Positions 40,001 to 53,851 of a stretch of DNA of 64,000 nucleotides are shown one piece after another; position 1 is the first letter of the stretch; every line of letters starts with the position of its first letter. The notes below the pieces were generated by a model. The model was not told where the DNA came from. It was given only the letters and a program-made list of their open reading frames with translations, and did not search any database. Source of the DNA: Triplophysa rosa (lineage: Eukaryota > Chordata > Actinopteri > Cypriniformes > Nemacheilidae); contig NC_079892.1 in NCBI RefSeq assembly GCF_024868665.1, positions 2,547,695-2,611,694 of the forward strand. The letters run 5' to 3'. The position numbers and the translations under genes were made by a program.

Positions 40001-42018
40001 TTAGGCTTTGAGGGCGTGCCACTGCGCCACATTCGTGCGCGGCCGGCTCAACATGTCTTTCCAGTGTTTGACCTCGGCTGGCCCGCTCTTCCATGACAAG
40101 TAAATCTGAGAGAAAGAGAGAATTGAAAATCTTTCAGAAAGACGGTAAAGCATGTGAACATCTCTCATCATGATTTGGTTACACCGACAATCTTTGGGCG
40201 CAAAAAGTGTGTCCTCACCTTTCCGATGACATCATTGCGGCTCAGTCGATCCTTATCCATGACGGTGATGATGATGGTGGTCTCTCGGAGAACGTGCGCG
40301 GGCACGTCGAAGGGGAAGGACTCGTTGAAAATGGGGTTCAGGCAGCGTTTAATGGTCACCGTCTTCTTTTTCTCCACACGCTTGTCTTTGTGCATCAGCC
40401 ACACTTTCACGTAGGGGTCTGCAGCCAATCCGAGGAAAAACAGGAAGTGAGTTAAGCAAATGAGACCTGTCACAATCCAACTGTGCAACATATGTCCTTT
40501 TCTTTATGGGCAACTGCAAACGCGTTGTTGTTTCATTAAGACGAAAAAAAGCGCCGGGTTGTGTTTCTGCGTGTTTGTACTGTACAGTATATATTTGGGG
40601 TTATTTTCTGGTGTGTACCTGAGGTGCCCCCGATGTCCATGGCTTTGAGATTTCGTGCTTTGATTATATTAACAGTGATGGTGTTGGCAGTGGGGTTATA
40701 ACACAGAGACACCAGCAGATCTCCACGCCTTCCCTGCAACACAGACAACAGGCATCACAAACCGTTCATCGCTCAGTGGGAATGAACTAAATTCGTGAAC
40801 GGGAGAGCTGCATTCTGTTATCGAGATCTATGAGGGGTGCATCAGGGTCGGCTCTCAACCCAAAGATGCTTTTGGTTTCTATGTCTTCATATACAGTATT
40901 ATGTCTCACAGATTTACAGCTTATATCTCTTATATAACTATGTATCTCCAACTACACAGAAACGTAATGACAATCCTCTTTCACCATTCTTATAGTTCTT
41001 GAAACTTGCCTTGCCATTTTTGCTTCCGGGGCTTAACTGAACCAGGCTTTACATAATACTTGAAGTTTAATGTACGAGTCATACAGATATTCATTTTATG
41101 CAGCTGCAAAACACATGTAAAACTTGAATACAGGACTGCAGGTTTAATCTCTATGCTGGTGTAACGCTTCATCTTTTTCTTCCAGAAACCCGATCGAAAT
41201 CCGAAACAGCCGAGGCAGCGGGTGACTCACGCTGCCGTCACTGCAGGGTTTCAGATCCTTCCAGAACGTCTTCAGCTGTCCAAGCTCCACTTTATTCAGA
41301 GGGATGGACACCTCCCCGATGGGGTCATTACGACTGAACCGATCGTAGTCCAACACCTGAAGATAGAGCGTTCGTTCCCGCACCTTCTCGTACGGAAAAC
41401 CTGAGGGGTGCGAGACGCGAAAATTCTCAGAGTTTTCTGTATATAAAGAGCAACTATAGTCATTGTGATAGTTACACATAATACATTGGCATTTATTTAG
41501 CAGATGCTATTCTCCAAAGCGACCTATACAAGCATTTCAGATGGTTTCTAAATATAACACACTGAAACACAATGACGCGAAATAAAACTTGTGCTCATTG
41601 CTATTTAACTGTGTGTACAAAAATCCTGTCTGATTTTGGGAGAAAATACATCTACAGATGATCTACATGTATACAGATGAACCGACAGATATACCTAAAA
41701 TATGGAGAATTGCTTCATCAATATTATCTATAGCAAGAACATAATCCAGAACAGACCTTCAAACAGGAAAGTTTCGTTCCAGTGAGGATTGAGATTCTTT
41801 CTCTTGACTTTGGTCTCGAGTTTGTGCTTTCTATCGGGCAGCAGGTAGATTTTGACGAAGGGGTCAGAGGTCCCGGAGAAATCTTTAGCGGGCAGGTCCT
41901 GACCTTTGAGGATTTTCACCGTCAGAGTGGTGTCTTGGAAACTGTAGCCCAAACTGAACTGAATCCTGCCCAGTTTCTCGCTAATAGGTCCTTCGTCGTC
42001 TTCAGACCCCGGAGACAA
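40001..42018 (-). other. syt7 constitutive C2A-C2B exon block
   Basis: Five exons with short introns encode both C2 domains: 42018-41757 and 41400-41231 (C2A), then 40733-40619, 40418-40219 and 40105-40001 (C2B). Phases are 0/1/0/1/0 in order. The short spacing contrasts with the multi-kilobase introns around the upstream linker exons. Confidence 0.93.
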
Positions 42019-45000
42019 CTGCAAGATGTTTGAAAGAACAAATCTTTTGTTCATCTTTGTTTTTTCAAGACAGACCTTGCTATTAAAATCAGACTTTTAT
42101 AGTTTTCTATTGAGCTTTAAAATTCCTGTTGATTTTAAATTTCGCAAAACAGCAAACTTGAAGACGACTATGAAAATGTTCCACAAAGTACAGCTTTGCA
42201 TGTTCACGACTAAACTCAGGATCTAGACTTGACTTTCTCGTCTTATTTTTGGGAAATAATTGCAATTGCAAAAGCTCTTGGCCGGAATAAGCAGCAATGT
42301 GCGCCGGACCCATGCATAGCCTACACCACAAACACATCGCCCTACCATCACCATGTCTCCAGTCAGGGAATTTGCCAGGTCCGACACTGAAGAATGACCG
42401 TCTGCTTCCGGCGGGTGACCCTTAGGACTGTTCGCTGGCTTATTCCCCATATTCCTACTGTAGGAAGGAAAAGAGAGAAAGAGAGAGATTACTCAAAACA
42501 CCCGTGATGTTTCACATGGGTGCCGAGTTTCACAGTGTGTTTTTAGCGTCCGTCCACTGAATCCAACAAAACAAACCCAGACGACCTCGGACCTTGTGAG
42601 TATTGGATATTTTGACTGACTTCATCACAAAATGTACAAACGGACAAGAATATGAAGACAAATTAATAACAGGCATACAAAATAGTTTTACCTGTGACTG
42701 TCAAAACAAAAGCCAGAAGAAAAAAAGCCACAACAGATACAAGTAAATATACTTTTCTTGTTAGACAGGACAAAGTGTTACTTCAGTTTATCACAGGCTC
42801 GGAAAAACGAAACGCAAACAAATGAACAGTCGAACAATCGATGCAAAACAAGACCATAAAAGCTGGTAAAAATATTCATGGTTAATAAATCCGTTTCATT
42901 TTTCCAGGGTTGCCGTCTGAAGCTGGATTGGGATTATTGTCCTAGAGTGAAACATCTAAAGGAATGTTCTGGGTTCAGTTGTTTCCAGAATCTTTATCGA
43001 CAATGTGTGTTTTGTTTTGTTTTATTTTGAAAAGCACGAGTCCTCCAACGTTGTTCCACAAATGCTGTTATTCATAAACATTCCTTTATTCTTTGACTAA
43101 ACTACTGAACTAGTTGACAGGACCAAAATAAACCGGGGCCAAAAGTAGAGACAGCGAGAGAGAGAGAGACAAAGAAGATGAACACGAGAAAGACAAACAC
43201 AGACATCTGAATGACACTTGGTGTTCAGACACAACTAAAAGGAAACAGACAGTCAGTTATTTACAGTACAGTGAGAGAGACACCAGACATGAACAGAGAA
43301 AAGCGACGAAGGACACACACAAACACAGGTGAAAACTGTGACAGTAACAGCTGAAAAGAGAAAGACAGACGAGGAGGAGCGACGCTTATCTGCGATGCGA
43401 AGGCAGAAGATTATTGGCATGACTGGAGAGTCAAACAAAACCACGAGAGAGACGTCAACCAAACCAGCACAGCTGCTAGAGAAAGAGAGGTCTGGAAAGA
43501 CAAGAGTTGCGTTGGGTCATTCAGAGAGAAAGAGAGGAACGAAAGTTAAACGAAAGCACACACAGAGCTAGAAACATTTCAGATTAGTTCAATGAAAGAA
43601 AAGGAACACAAATAGGACAAAGAGACCAGGAGAAAGTGTTTGGTTTTTTCCAGAGAGAGGTGAAGCTTTAAAGAGAAAGAGAAAGCTGGAAAGATAAAAC
43701 AGAGAACGAGTAAACAAACAGCGTAAAGGAACACAGTAATGACACAAAGAGAGCAGGAGGGAAAAGAGAGACACGGAGGAAGGTGGAACTTTCTGTCTTT
43801 AGACTGGCAGGGAGATATCATTCATGGTCTTGCAACCTTTTCTGCCTTAAAGGTACAGTTTATCCAGAACATCATTTTCATTCATCATTGACTCGTTCCA
43901 AACAAACACGAATTTTTTGTGTGACACATAAAAGCAGGTGTTCAGCAAAATATCCAGCCCATTAGATCTCGTTTTTTATTCAATGACAGCGGATGGTGAC
44001 CACAGCTGTCAGACCCCTAAAGCGAAACGTTTTTACTTTTACTAAAGCCATAAGTATACTGTACAAAAAAATATGATGGACATTTTCAATTACAAGCCTT
44101 AGTTTTCCAAACAAACCATTGTACTTACGGTAATTCTCTAAATCCTAAACATACCCCAAAGTTTTGAATTCGACAGAAAATAAATGACAAAAAATCATCT
44201 GCACCGAACAGCAAATAAATGTCCTTTTTAAAACGGAACAGAAAATATCTAGAATCCATTCTGCTCAACACCTTTTTTCACGCCCACAGACATGAAAACA
44301 GATTCTAATAGTTGTCCTTCTGAGTAAACTGTGCCTTTAAACAAGTAAATAATCACAGCTGGATCCCCACCAGTCTAAGGAGAGCGGAGGTGGTCCGGAG
44401 GGACATATCTAGCTCGGGCGGGGAGGTTTACGCACAAACCATAAAGTGTCTGTCTGTCAACACATCTGCTTCGGGAAAACGTCGAGACGTTGGCACTTTT
44501 GCAAATTCACCGAAATTGCACCAAAACTGATCATGGGAACACAGATTTAATGTTGAAGACACACAGACATTACCGACCGTACACAAAAACACACAGAGCA
44601 GGCAAAGCGGGACAGACAGACAAACAGAAATAGACGCTGGCCGGGGGAAGGAGGGGAGAGAGGTTCATAAAAACAGCTTTAAAAGGAATATTCATGATCT
44701 GTGTAAATGATTCAGTCAGTAATTGGTTAACCGTAAAATCCAGCACAGTGAACTTGTTTTATTATCTGGTTACTTTTGTTATTAACCCACACACACTTAG
44801 CTGCCATTGAGATGGAGTGAAAGCTGAAGAAATGGAGAGTACAGAGATGAAAATGAATTAATTGTAAAAGTGTGAATTTGGGGAGTGATTTTAATGCAAG
44901 AAGTACCACACAAAAACAAAACAATCAGACAATGTCCATATTGTCAATATTTATCCCATTATAATATGATTTACTTATAATAGTAAGTTCACTTGACGCG

Positions 45001-48000
45001 CGCGACCAGAAGTTGGGTAGTAAGTAACCATAGCAACAGCAAAAGAAAGGGCCTCAAGTTAGGAGGGTAAATTACGAAACGCACTGTACATAAAACGTAG
45101 GTTCTGTTATTTTTATTGCAGACTTACACATCACTTCAAATTGTATAAGTTATGTGACCAAGACGTTTAAGTGTAGTTGGAAGTCTTTAAGATATTTGAT
45201 GTTTAAATAAAGTATATTGCGGTCGAACATCAACAAACTGAGAGAAAACTATGTAAGGGATAATCCACAGCTAGCCGTGCGTTAAGAGAAAACATTTAAC
45301 ACAGAACATTGACTTCAGTGAAAGTCGCTGTGTAATTGTCCCACTAAGACAGAAAGTTCAACTCGAGTGACATAACCTGCTTTCCATTCCGAAGTGATCA
45401 TCCCTATGCCCTAAACGCTAGGGAAAAACGCAACTGTATCTCTTTCTTTCCGTTGAAAATTCGGCGAGGAAGGGCGCGCGCGAGGGAGAGAGAAAGCTAC
45501 GAATGGGCTAAGAGTGCGAGGTGACCCCAGCCTGGAAAACAGGTGAAATAAGGACAAAGAAAACTAAAGTACAAGCCGACCATCTCTTTCTCGGTCTATC
45601 TTTGCCGTTATGTCCCTGTCTATCGATTAATAGCAGATAAAGGACGCGCGGACGCGTCTCTGAGGGCTGAGAAATGTATTCAGTGTCTCGCGCAGGTTAT
45701 TCAAAAGTTTGCCTGTTAACTGAGGTATAACGGCATTTCGCTGCAGCTTTTATCATGAATATTAAAATAAATATGAATACTTTCTTCATAAATGGACTCA
45801 AAACCGGTTTGGTTAAGGAAAAGTTCCGGTTCTGAAATCTGAGAGAGTGAGGTAAAGTACCGATGTGGCGGCACATCACATGAATTGCAGTACAATTAAC
45901 GTAACTGTTCTTGGTAAAATAATTGTAACAATTTTACAGTAACTTTATTAGGTAATATAATACGTACAGATTTAAAGTTCTTTCTGGACATATGCAATGG
46001 GTTTAGGATGGCAGAACGAAAAAACGACATTGACAGATGGATAAAAAGCAATATGGAACAACTATAATCGTATACACAGAGATATATAAACAGCTTTATA
46101 TAAATATTTATATGTACAGTGTTCAAGCAGAGGTCATGGGTTCGACCTCACTGAACACACATACAGATAAAAAATAAATGCACTGTGAGGCGTTTGCCAA
46201 ATGCATAATTTAATGCTTATCAGAATCCTCTGATGATGTGCCATATATCAGGCTATATCTGGGTTAGTTTTGTTTTATATATGTAGTAAAAATCTAATGA
46301 GGCTCGTTTATGGATCTGCAGATAGACCTACAGTATAAACGGCTTGGATGAGGAGGCGCAGACGGCAGCCTGCAGGTGTGTGGAGTTGCCAGTAGGGGGC
46401 AGAAAGAGCCCAAATTCCCCCGACATCTGGAATCTGCTCTTCCAAGCGCTCTCACCTCAAAAGTGGGCTGTTGGCATAGCAACCAAGGGGTGGTGGGCAC
46501 GTGAGTGTGAGCATGTGTGTGTGAGGGATTGGTGGGGCAGCAAACAGGAGACCACGGTGCAAACACAGTTGACGGGGAGGAGGATATATGACAGGTACAG
46601 GTGAGCGCCTCAATGACATACATGTAAACATACATCAACAAACAAACACGCGCACGCGCGCGCACACACACACACACAATCAGAGGCGGGTTGGAGGCGG
46701 GCCGTTTTGGGGTTCACCATGACCTGTTATACTATCCTGCTTTTACCTGCCCCAGGACCAATGCACGCACCTCTCTCTCTTTCTTTCCGAGGTTAACGCG
46801 ATGAGTCCAGGCTGGAGAGAGACGCCAAACACACAACCATCCACCCCACCCGCCCCATATACATTCCCATCAGAAACAAACAACTCATGCAGGAAATATC
46901 AACACACAAATGCAAATGACACCAATGCTCATTTCTCAAAACACACGCATCCGCTCTCCATCCACACCACAAAGAACGTACCAGAGATCATTACATAACC
47001 AACCCACTCTGCACAGCGCCTGTTTCTGCCAATAACTCATTATTTCTTGGAGTGTGTGTGAGACACGCCAGGCCTTTTGAGACAAAAGTCAAAGCCTTTC
47101 CAGTACAAGCACACACACACACTGCCGTTAGCACATCCGTTTCATTCAAAGCATGTCATAATTTCTTAGACAGCAGCCTTCCACACTACAACACACAAAC
47201 AGGAGACACAGAAACTTCTATTAATACACGCACAACACACAGAGTCCATCCCATATTTAATCTGGGCCCGTGCACAGCAGAACAGCTCAATTAAAATCCG
47301 ATGCTCCTGGGCATAACAGACATCCCCTAGACAAAGTTTCCCATCCAAATCCTTCGTTTACAAGCACGACCACACACAGCATAAACCTCAGAGCGTGACG
47401 TGGAGAAAAACGAACTATTCGTACTGTATTTACTACATTAAAATGCACAAAAACGCTAATCACCAAGTTGTATTTGCGCACATTTTTTGTGTGTTGTTGG
47501 AACGTTCACAATGATAGGAAAAGTATATTCCAAGGTAGTGTGTTATTGTAGAGAAAGAGGGAGAGATATGAAACGACGTGCACAGTCAGCCTCAAATCAT
47601 CCCTGTCGGCCCGCTGCGTCCAAAACCACTAATCCTGTTCTTTTTCCTTCATTCTTCACACCTGTTTTTAATCACACACCGTGCTTTCTCTTTATCTACA
47701 GCTAATTACACAAGATTATCTACTTGAGTAAACGAGCCCTACAACCCAAAACACAGTTTCAGCACCACGGACAGCTCCATTATTCATTCCCTATGAGTCT
47801 GAGATTGAGGCCTGACCCGCTTCCTCGGCTCAACAGGGCTCGGGCCACACGCCTCAAGGGCATTCAAACAGACAGCCACTGAATCACGGTAGGTCCACAT
47901 GTAATGTTTGTCACTTGTAGTTTGTTTCTACTTGACGGCAGTGTCTAAGCGCATTGTTAGGCGACTCACGTGAGATGCGCTGGCTAGATTCCTATTAGCA

Positions 48001-51000
48001 GTCGCTGCGTCACGTCACTGCGTCTTTGCGTGAAGTTGCTCTACGTTCAGCTCTGTCATATTGCTGACTATCGCATGCTATCAATGAAAATGAACGACTT
48101 CCTGTAAAGTATATATACTGTATAAGTTGGTAAAGACAGCTTGCTTAACTAAATGTCAGAATAATGTCATGTATGATAACAATCAAGCACAAGAATTGAA
48201 ATTTCGTGCCATTTTTTCACTAAGGTAAAAGTAGCTCAACAGTGTTGTGTGTGGGTACAGACAGGGTTGCATAAAGAACCTCATCATGTAATCATTTAAA
48301 CAATATGCAGTGTGCCTGCAACAATGTGTAGTCACAGACACAAACCGCAGCATCCAGAAGGCTTGTGTGTACACCGAAAACACACCCACCCACTGCGTGT
48401 GTTGTTGTTAAAGGCCACGAGTGTGTAACTTTAAACACAGGCAATAAAGAACCACGCTTTAGTCACGGGGGCTTTAATTCCTGCTGATACTATAATCCGG
48501 AACGAACCCACTGAGAACAACATGCAACATGATGTAGTGTGCGTTTGTGTGCTGCGTTTTAACAGAGCTCATTTCAACATTGGATACAAATAACGCTTAA
48601 TAACATCAACTATGTAGCTATCAGCCGATGTCAAAATCTACAGCAGGCCCAAAAAGTAGTTCATTTGTACTATTTTTATATGAGTTTTAGCTCAGTATAT
48701 AATGATAATACTTTCACACACTTTTAGACAGAGAGGGAGAGACTCGAAGGCTTAGTTTAAATCGAAATATTTTCTCTCTCGCATTAGAGTCATGAGTTTC
48801 ACAGCAAGGCGTTTATACTCTATACGCGTGCGAGCTCTCCTGCATCCATTCATTCTAAATGCCATGATCACAGTGGGAGCCACAGCCCAAATCCAAAGCA
48901 AAGCCTCTCTATAAAGGTGCCACACGCTTGAATCAACAGCCAAATGGCAGAGAAAAGTGTGTGCGCGACGAGTGTTTACGTGACAAAGAGGATGTGATGT
49001 GAATCCAGCTCTCTCCCCAAAAAGCACATGGGATACTCTCAACATCTGCTCAAATTTCATCCCAAAATAATAAAAACGAACACGAGAACTTATATTTTTA
49101 ATCAAAATAACTAAGGTTCTTTGCCTACTAATTTCATGACAGTGGCATGAAAAAAGTTTTTGTTAAAATGCTGCATTCATATCTGTGTTGACGACTGATA
49201 GGAAGATGGGGGAGTGCACAAGAAACTTATTTGAAAACCCTCATTATTTTTGCTTTTCATACAGATATAACCATCAGATATGACTTCAAAGCCTTTCTCT
49301 CTGCGTGCGTGTGTTTGTGTTTATATTTTCTCGTCCTCCGGTTCAAGTTAAAATAACATTCACACATCGCATTTTCAACTGCTTTAGCATTTGCACAGCA
49401 TTACACCGGTTGAGCTGAGCACTTCCTGTTCGATTCTCAATCACTGGGCATTGTGGGTAATCACAAACCCTGAAAGCAGCAGCAAATGAGCCAGAAGAAT
49501 CTGCCAACAGCTCGAAGGCTTGGCCATTCAAACACATTCTCTCTCTCGTTCTGTGTCCTCTCCTTATTAGTCTGGTAGTTCTTCCTAGCTGAGTTAATTG
49601 CATGTGTGTGTATTCGGTGGGCCCTGGATTTTACTCGAGCTCTAATTAACCAGAGAAACACATGCAAAAACATCCAGACTGTCTAAGAAATATAGATGAA
49701 CTGGAGTTTCAAGAGAACGACAAAATCATTTACTCGCCCTCATGTCATTTCAACCCTGTACGAATGTCTTTCACCTTCAGAACACAATAGGAGATATTTT
49801 GAACAACGCTGATAACATTGAACCCAAAACCACTGAGACATTTAGGATCTTTTGTGGTCCACACAGGAAAGAAAGTCAGACAGGTTTTGAACAACATGAG
49901 GATGAATAAAAGACGACAGAATTTTTTTGGAGGGTGATCAACCCTTGCAATCCCTCGTGGGCAATAAATCCAACACAAACATGAAGTGAGTGAGCGTATT
50001 TAGGTTTATATCTCAATGAAGTCCTGCATCAGTACATATAATATTAACAGCTATCTGTGCGAGCCTGTGTGTTAAAGAGTCATCTGCGTGTCTCTGGAGA
50101 GCCTGTAAATTACCTCCACCAACCACGTGAGTACGCTCGGTCTTGGCACGCCGTAAATCACACACCTAACGCCACACAGAGTCTATTCGTGAGATGAGGA
50201 GAGAGCGCGACCACTCTCGTCTGCGTTCTCTAAATTAGCTCTGATCACTTGTTGGCCCTCCAAATGATCAAAAACTCATTCAGCTTGTGACTCATCGCCA
50301 TTATCCAGCGCGAAAACATTTACTATGATCGCCGGTAAACCAGAGAGAATTTCCCTTGAGAGATGTAGGCAGAGTGTCTGTGTGTGTGCTGCGCCGTCTA
50401 TGGAGGAATGGTATTTTTTTAAATAAATTAATGTGTGTAAGTGACAGTCATGAGCTATGAAAACCCTTGTGGAGATCTCTACCAATTATATTACTGAAGG
50501 AATACCACACTACTCAAAAGCTTTTTTTGGAGTATGCACTATAAATACTGAGTACAGCATTTCAATTTTTATGCAAATCTGGAATAGCTGGATTAGTACA
50601 ATCCCACAATGCAATGCACCTGTCTTGACAAATGATCTGGAAGTGATATTAACCGCGATTTCCTTCCTGACTGTTATCTGTCGAGACTGCGTTTTAACAT
50701 TAATTTACAAATCAAATTTACAAAAGAACTATTTCTGCTATAAAACTAGACGTCACTCGCCGAATTAAACATGCACATAATGACGCGACAACAACAAAAC
50801 ACGCAATCCTTCACTGCGGTGTGAGACAAATACAAAAGACCAAAAAAGTAAAAAAATAATGAGTAAATGCACAAGACGTGTACGGGGAAAGATAAACAGA
50901 CCTAAGTCAGGCCTGAAAGAAAAACTAAAATATAAAAATACAAATAAACAAGGCAAACTGTATACGTGCAATAAAGATTACGCAGATCTCGGTGTGAAAT

Positions 51001-53167
51001 AAGACGGCTCAGCTCCGGCCCGTACAGCCTCCACGGCATTGAAACACTCTGTCGGCCTCGGGTGAATATCTCATTAACATGATAAACGAGTTCATTACCT
51101 ATTAGCGACATACAGCCGAACGTACAGCATGTTAACTCGCTTTGGATCAGCCTTTCTAAAGCTCTGACCAAACCATATGGAGCCGCCTACCTACAGAGAG
51201 TTTAAAGACATCTCAGATTTTCAAAATGATTTGTTTTAAACATATTATATATTCAAAAATATTGTATTCTGCACGAATAAATGTCAATAGTATTGTTAAA
51301 AAAAATCTTAAAGGGATAGCTCACCCAAAAATAAATTATCACCTAATGCAATTCTATACCTGTATGAGTTTCTTTATTCTGCAGAAGGAAAAAGAAGATA
51401 TTTTGAAGAACGTCGATAACCAAACAACAATAAAACCCTATTGACTGGCATTGTATGAACACAAAATTACTGAGACATTTCTCAAAATATCTTCTTTGGT
51501 GTTCTATAGAAGAACGAGTCAAATCCAGGTTTTTAATGACACGAGGGCGAATAAATGATAGAAATATTTTTTTTGGCTGAACTATCCCTTTAAATGACTA
51601 ATTTGTCTTATGTCCGTGCTGTTCACATTGTTATCTTAGCAAAATGCTCAAATCAAACGCTGTTTCAGTTGTTGATGTCACAAGTAGCGCTGTTCTGTGT
51701 CGTGACGCCTAAGGAGAGCGTTCTCAATCACTCGCTTTAGATGGCAGCTGCCTATGGCGATAGACAGCACGCTTTCTCATTACGATGTGAATGAGGGATC
51801 CGCTGCCCCCGAGCTGTGGCAAATCCACGCAAGTCTGGGTATTACCCACAATGCTCTGTTTGCTGGCTAAAGTGCACAGAGGGCTCTATGGCGCACAATC
51901 GCTTGCTGTGGGTTGGTCAAACATATCTAACAAACACACACACATTATAACATGACTAATGGATAAATGATCCATAGGCACACATACACACATACAAACA
52001 CACTCTGACAGATACCTCTTATCAGGGGGCGTTTCTTGACTGGGCGGTTCTTCTTGTAGGTCTGGCAGATTGGCAAAGTCGTCCTGCTCAGCCAATCCAA
52101 TGGCAAGAGAGAGAACCACCATTTTCCCTTCCCTTCACCAAGAAAACACACAAAACACAGACGGAGAGCAGTGAAGCGCAGAGAGGAAGGAGAGATGAGA
52201 GGGAACAAACAGAGAGACAGATTGTTAGTAGGCAGCAGACATTATGAAGTGCACGTTGAGTTAGAATATCACCCCTGTACCTCAGACTCTCTGCTCGAAT
52301 AGTGTCGATCCGGTCCACGTACGATTTTATGTGTACTCTGTGTGGTCTTGAGGACAAAATGCACTAGTTATTCACTCGCTTTTGTGAAAACAGGCTTTTA
52401 AATGCTACATAGTACACACAAATTTGTTTCGGTATCTTCGAGGGCTGCACAATTAATCGAAAAGCTAATCGGGATTACAATTACGGGTAAAACAATAATC
52501 GGCGAAAGCCTCAATTGCAGCTGTCCATTTGCCTTTATTTCTGTGCGTTTCAGCAGTGCGTTTGGGCACCGAGTACAGTGCCGAAACAGAGACCTTAAAA
52601 TTAAATGTCCTTTGTTTTTGATTTTCTGAACAACACAACTCCGTAATTATCTGTTTTTTACATTATTTTGTTTAGTTTTGGATGTTTCTAGAAAGAATAT
52701 GGCATGCAGCTGCTTCACAGAACGTTATGAAACATTTCAAAGCTTCAATGCAAAATCTATTAATCGAAAATAATATTCGCAATTACAATATCGAGGTGAA
52801 TAATTGACAATTATGATTTTGGTCATAATCGCGCAGCCCTAGTATCTTAATGGGGACTTGCCGTAGTCCGCCTTTTTGCATTTTCAAATAAGCAACGTTT
52901 AGTACGTTTAATAATCAATATCTCTCATGGGGACCGCCACAATGTACAGTAGGTGTTCTCAGGTTTTACTATCCTTGTGGGGATATTTGGTACACACGCA
53001 CACACTCGCACATGCACACACAATTAAACCCAGTCTCACACACATACACACGAATTCAGTCTCGCACGCACACATTGATTTACTGTCTTTATCAATCGAT
53101 ACATTGTCTGACTCCTGCTGCCACCTGTCTCACTCTCTCTATCATTTCATTGGTGTTTTATCGCCCC

Positions 53168-53233
<66 letters not shown>

Positions 53234-53817
53234 TCTCTCTCTGCAGCCTTAATTGAGGCCCGTTGGAGAGATCTGGACTAATTGTTTCTATTTGAGAGTG
53301 GAGTGTGTGTGAGGTGTCAGGACAGAGCGACTGCTTTCTGGGTCACTGCACAGCCTCTATCTCCTCTCCTTACATTCTTCCTTTCTCTCTCTCTCTCTCT
53401 CCTTACAAATCCCCGTCATCTATGAGCCGGCACCCCTCTAATGTCCTGCTATTCTACCCTCTTAAACAGCTTTAGAAAGCTTTCGTCTCCTGTTTTCCTG
53501 TGTGTTTTTCTCAGTGCTCCTCTTAAAGGGACAGTTCAGCCAAGAACGAAAATACACTTTCAAACTCAGAAAAAATGTCTATTCCTTTAAATCCTAATCA
53601 ATTGTACCCTACCCTACACATCATCGTAAGACATTATAAACTCTCGCTCCTATTTTCTCCTCCTCCTTTCAAACCCCCCGGCTCTACGATTTCTGCACAC
53701 GATCTCTCTCTCGCATGCGTTTCTTTATATTCTCTTGGGCTTCCCTCCATTTTGGCACACTCCGGCTATTTTTACCTTTCTGAATTTAATGGCTGCAAAA
53801 AATAGCTACTGGCTGGT

Positions 53818-53851
<34 letters not shown>

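Larger units (their letters stand above)
42458..52015 (-). other. syt7 intron, about 9.5 kb
   Basis: No additional coding exon was found. It contains a purine-rich stretch (about 43140-43800), TIR-bounded MITEs (43847-44340 and 51308-51593), a degenerate one at about 49690-49945, a SINE-like unit (46119-46206), an X-box-like site (45024-45037) and a small CpG cluster (45466-45680). Confidence 0.6.

Noticed and set aside
46294..46677. 127-codon minus-strand frame
   Set aside because: Cys/Val/Arg repeats derive from a CA/CG microsatellite; no splice signals fit syt7 phase.
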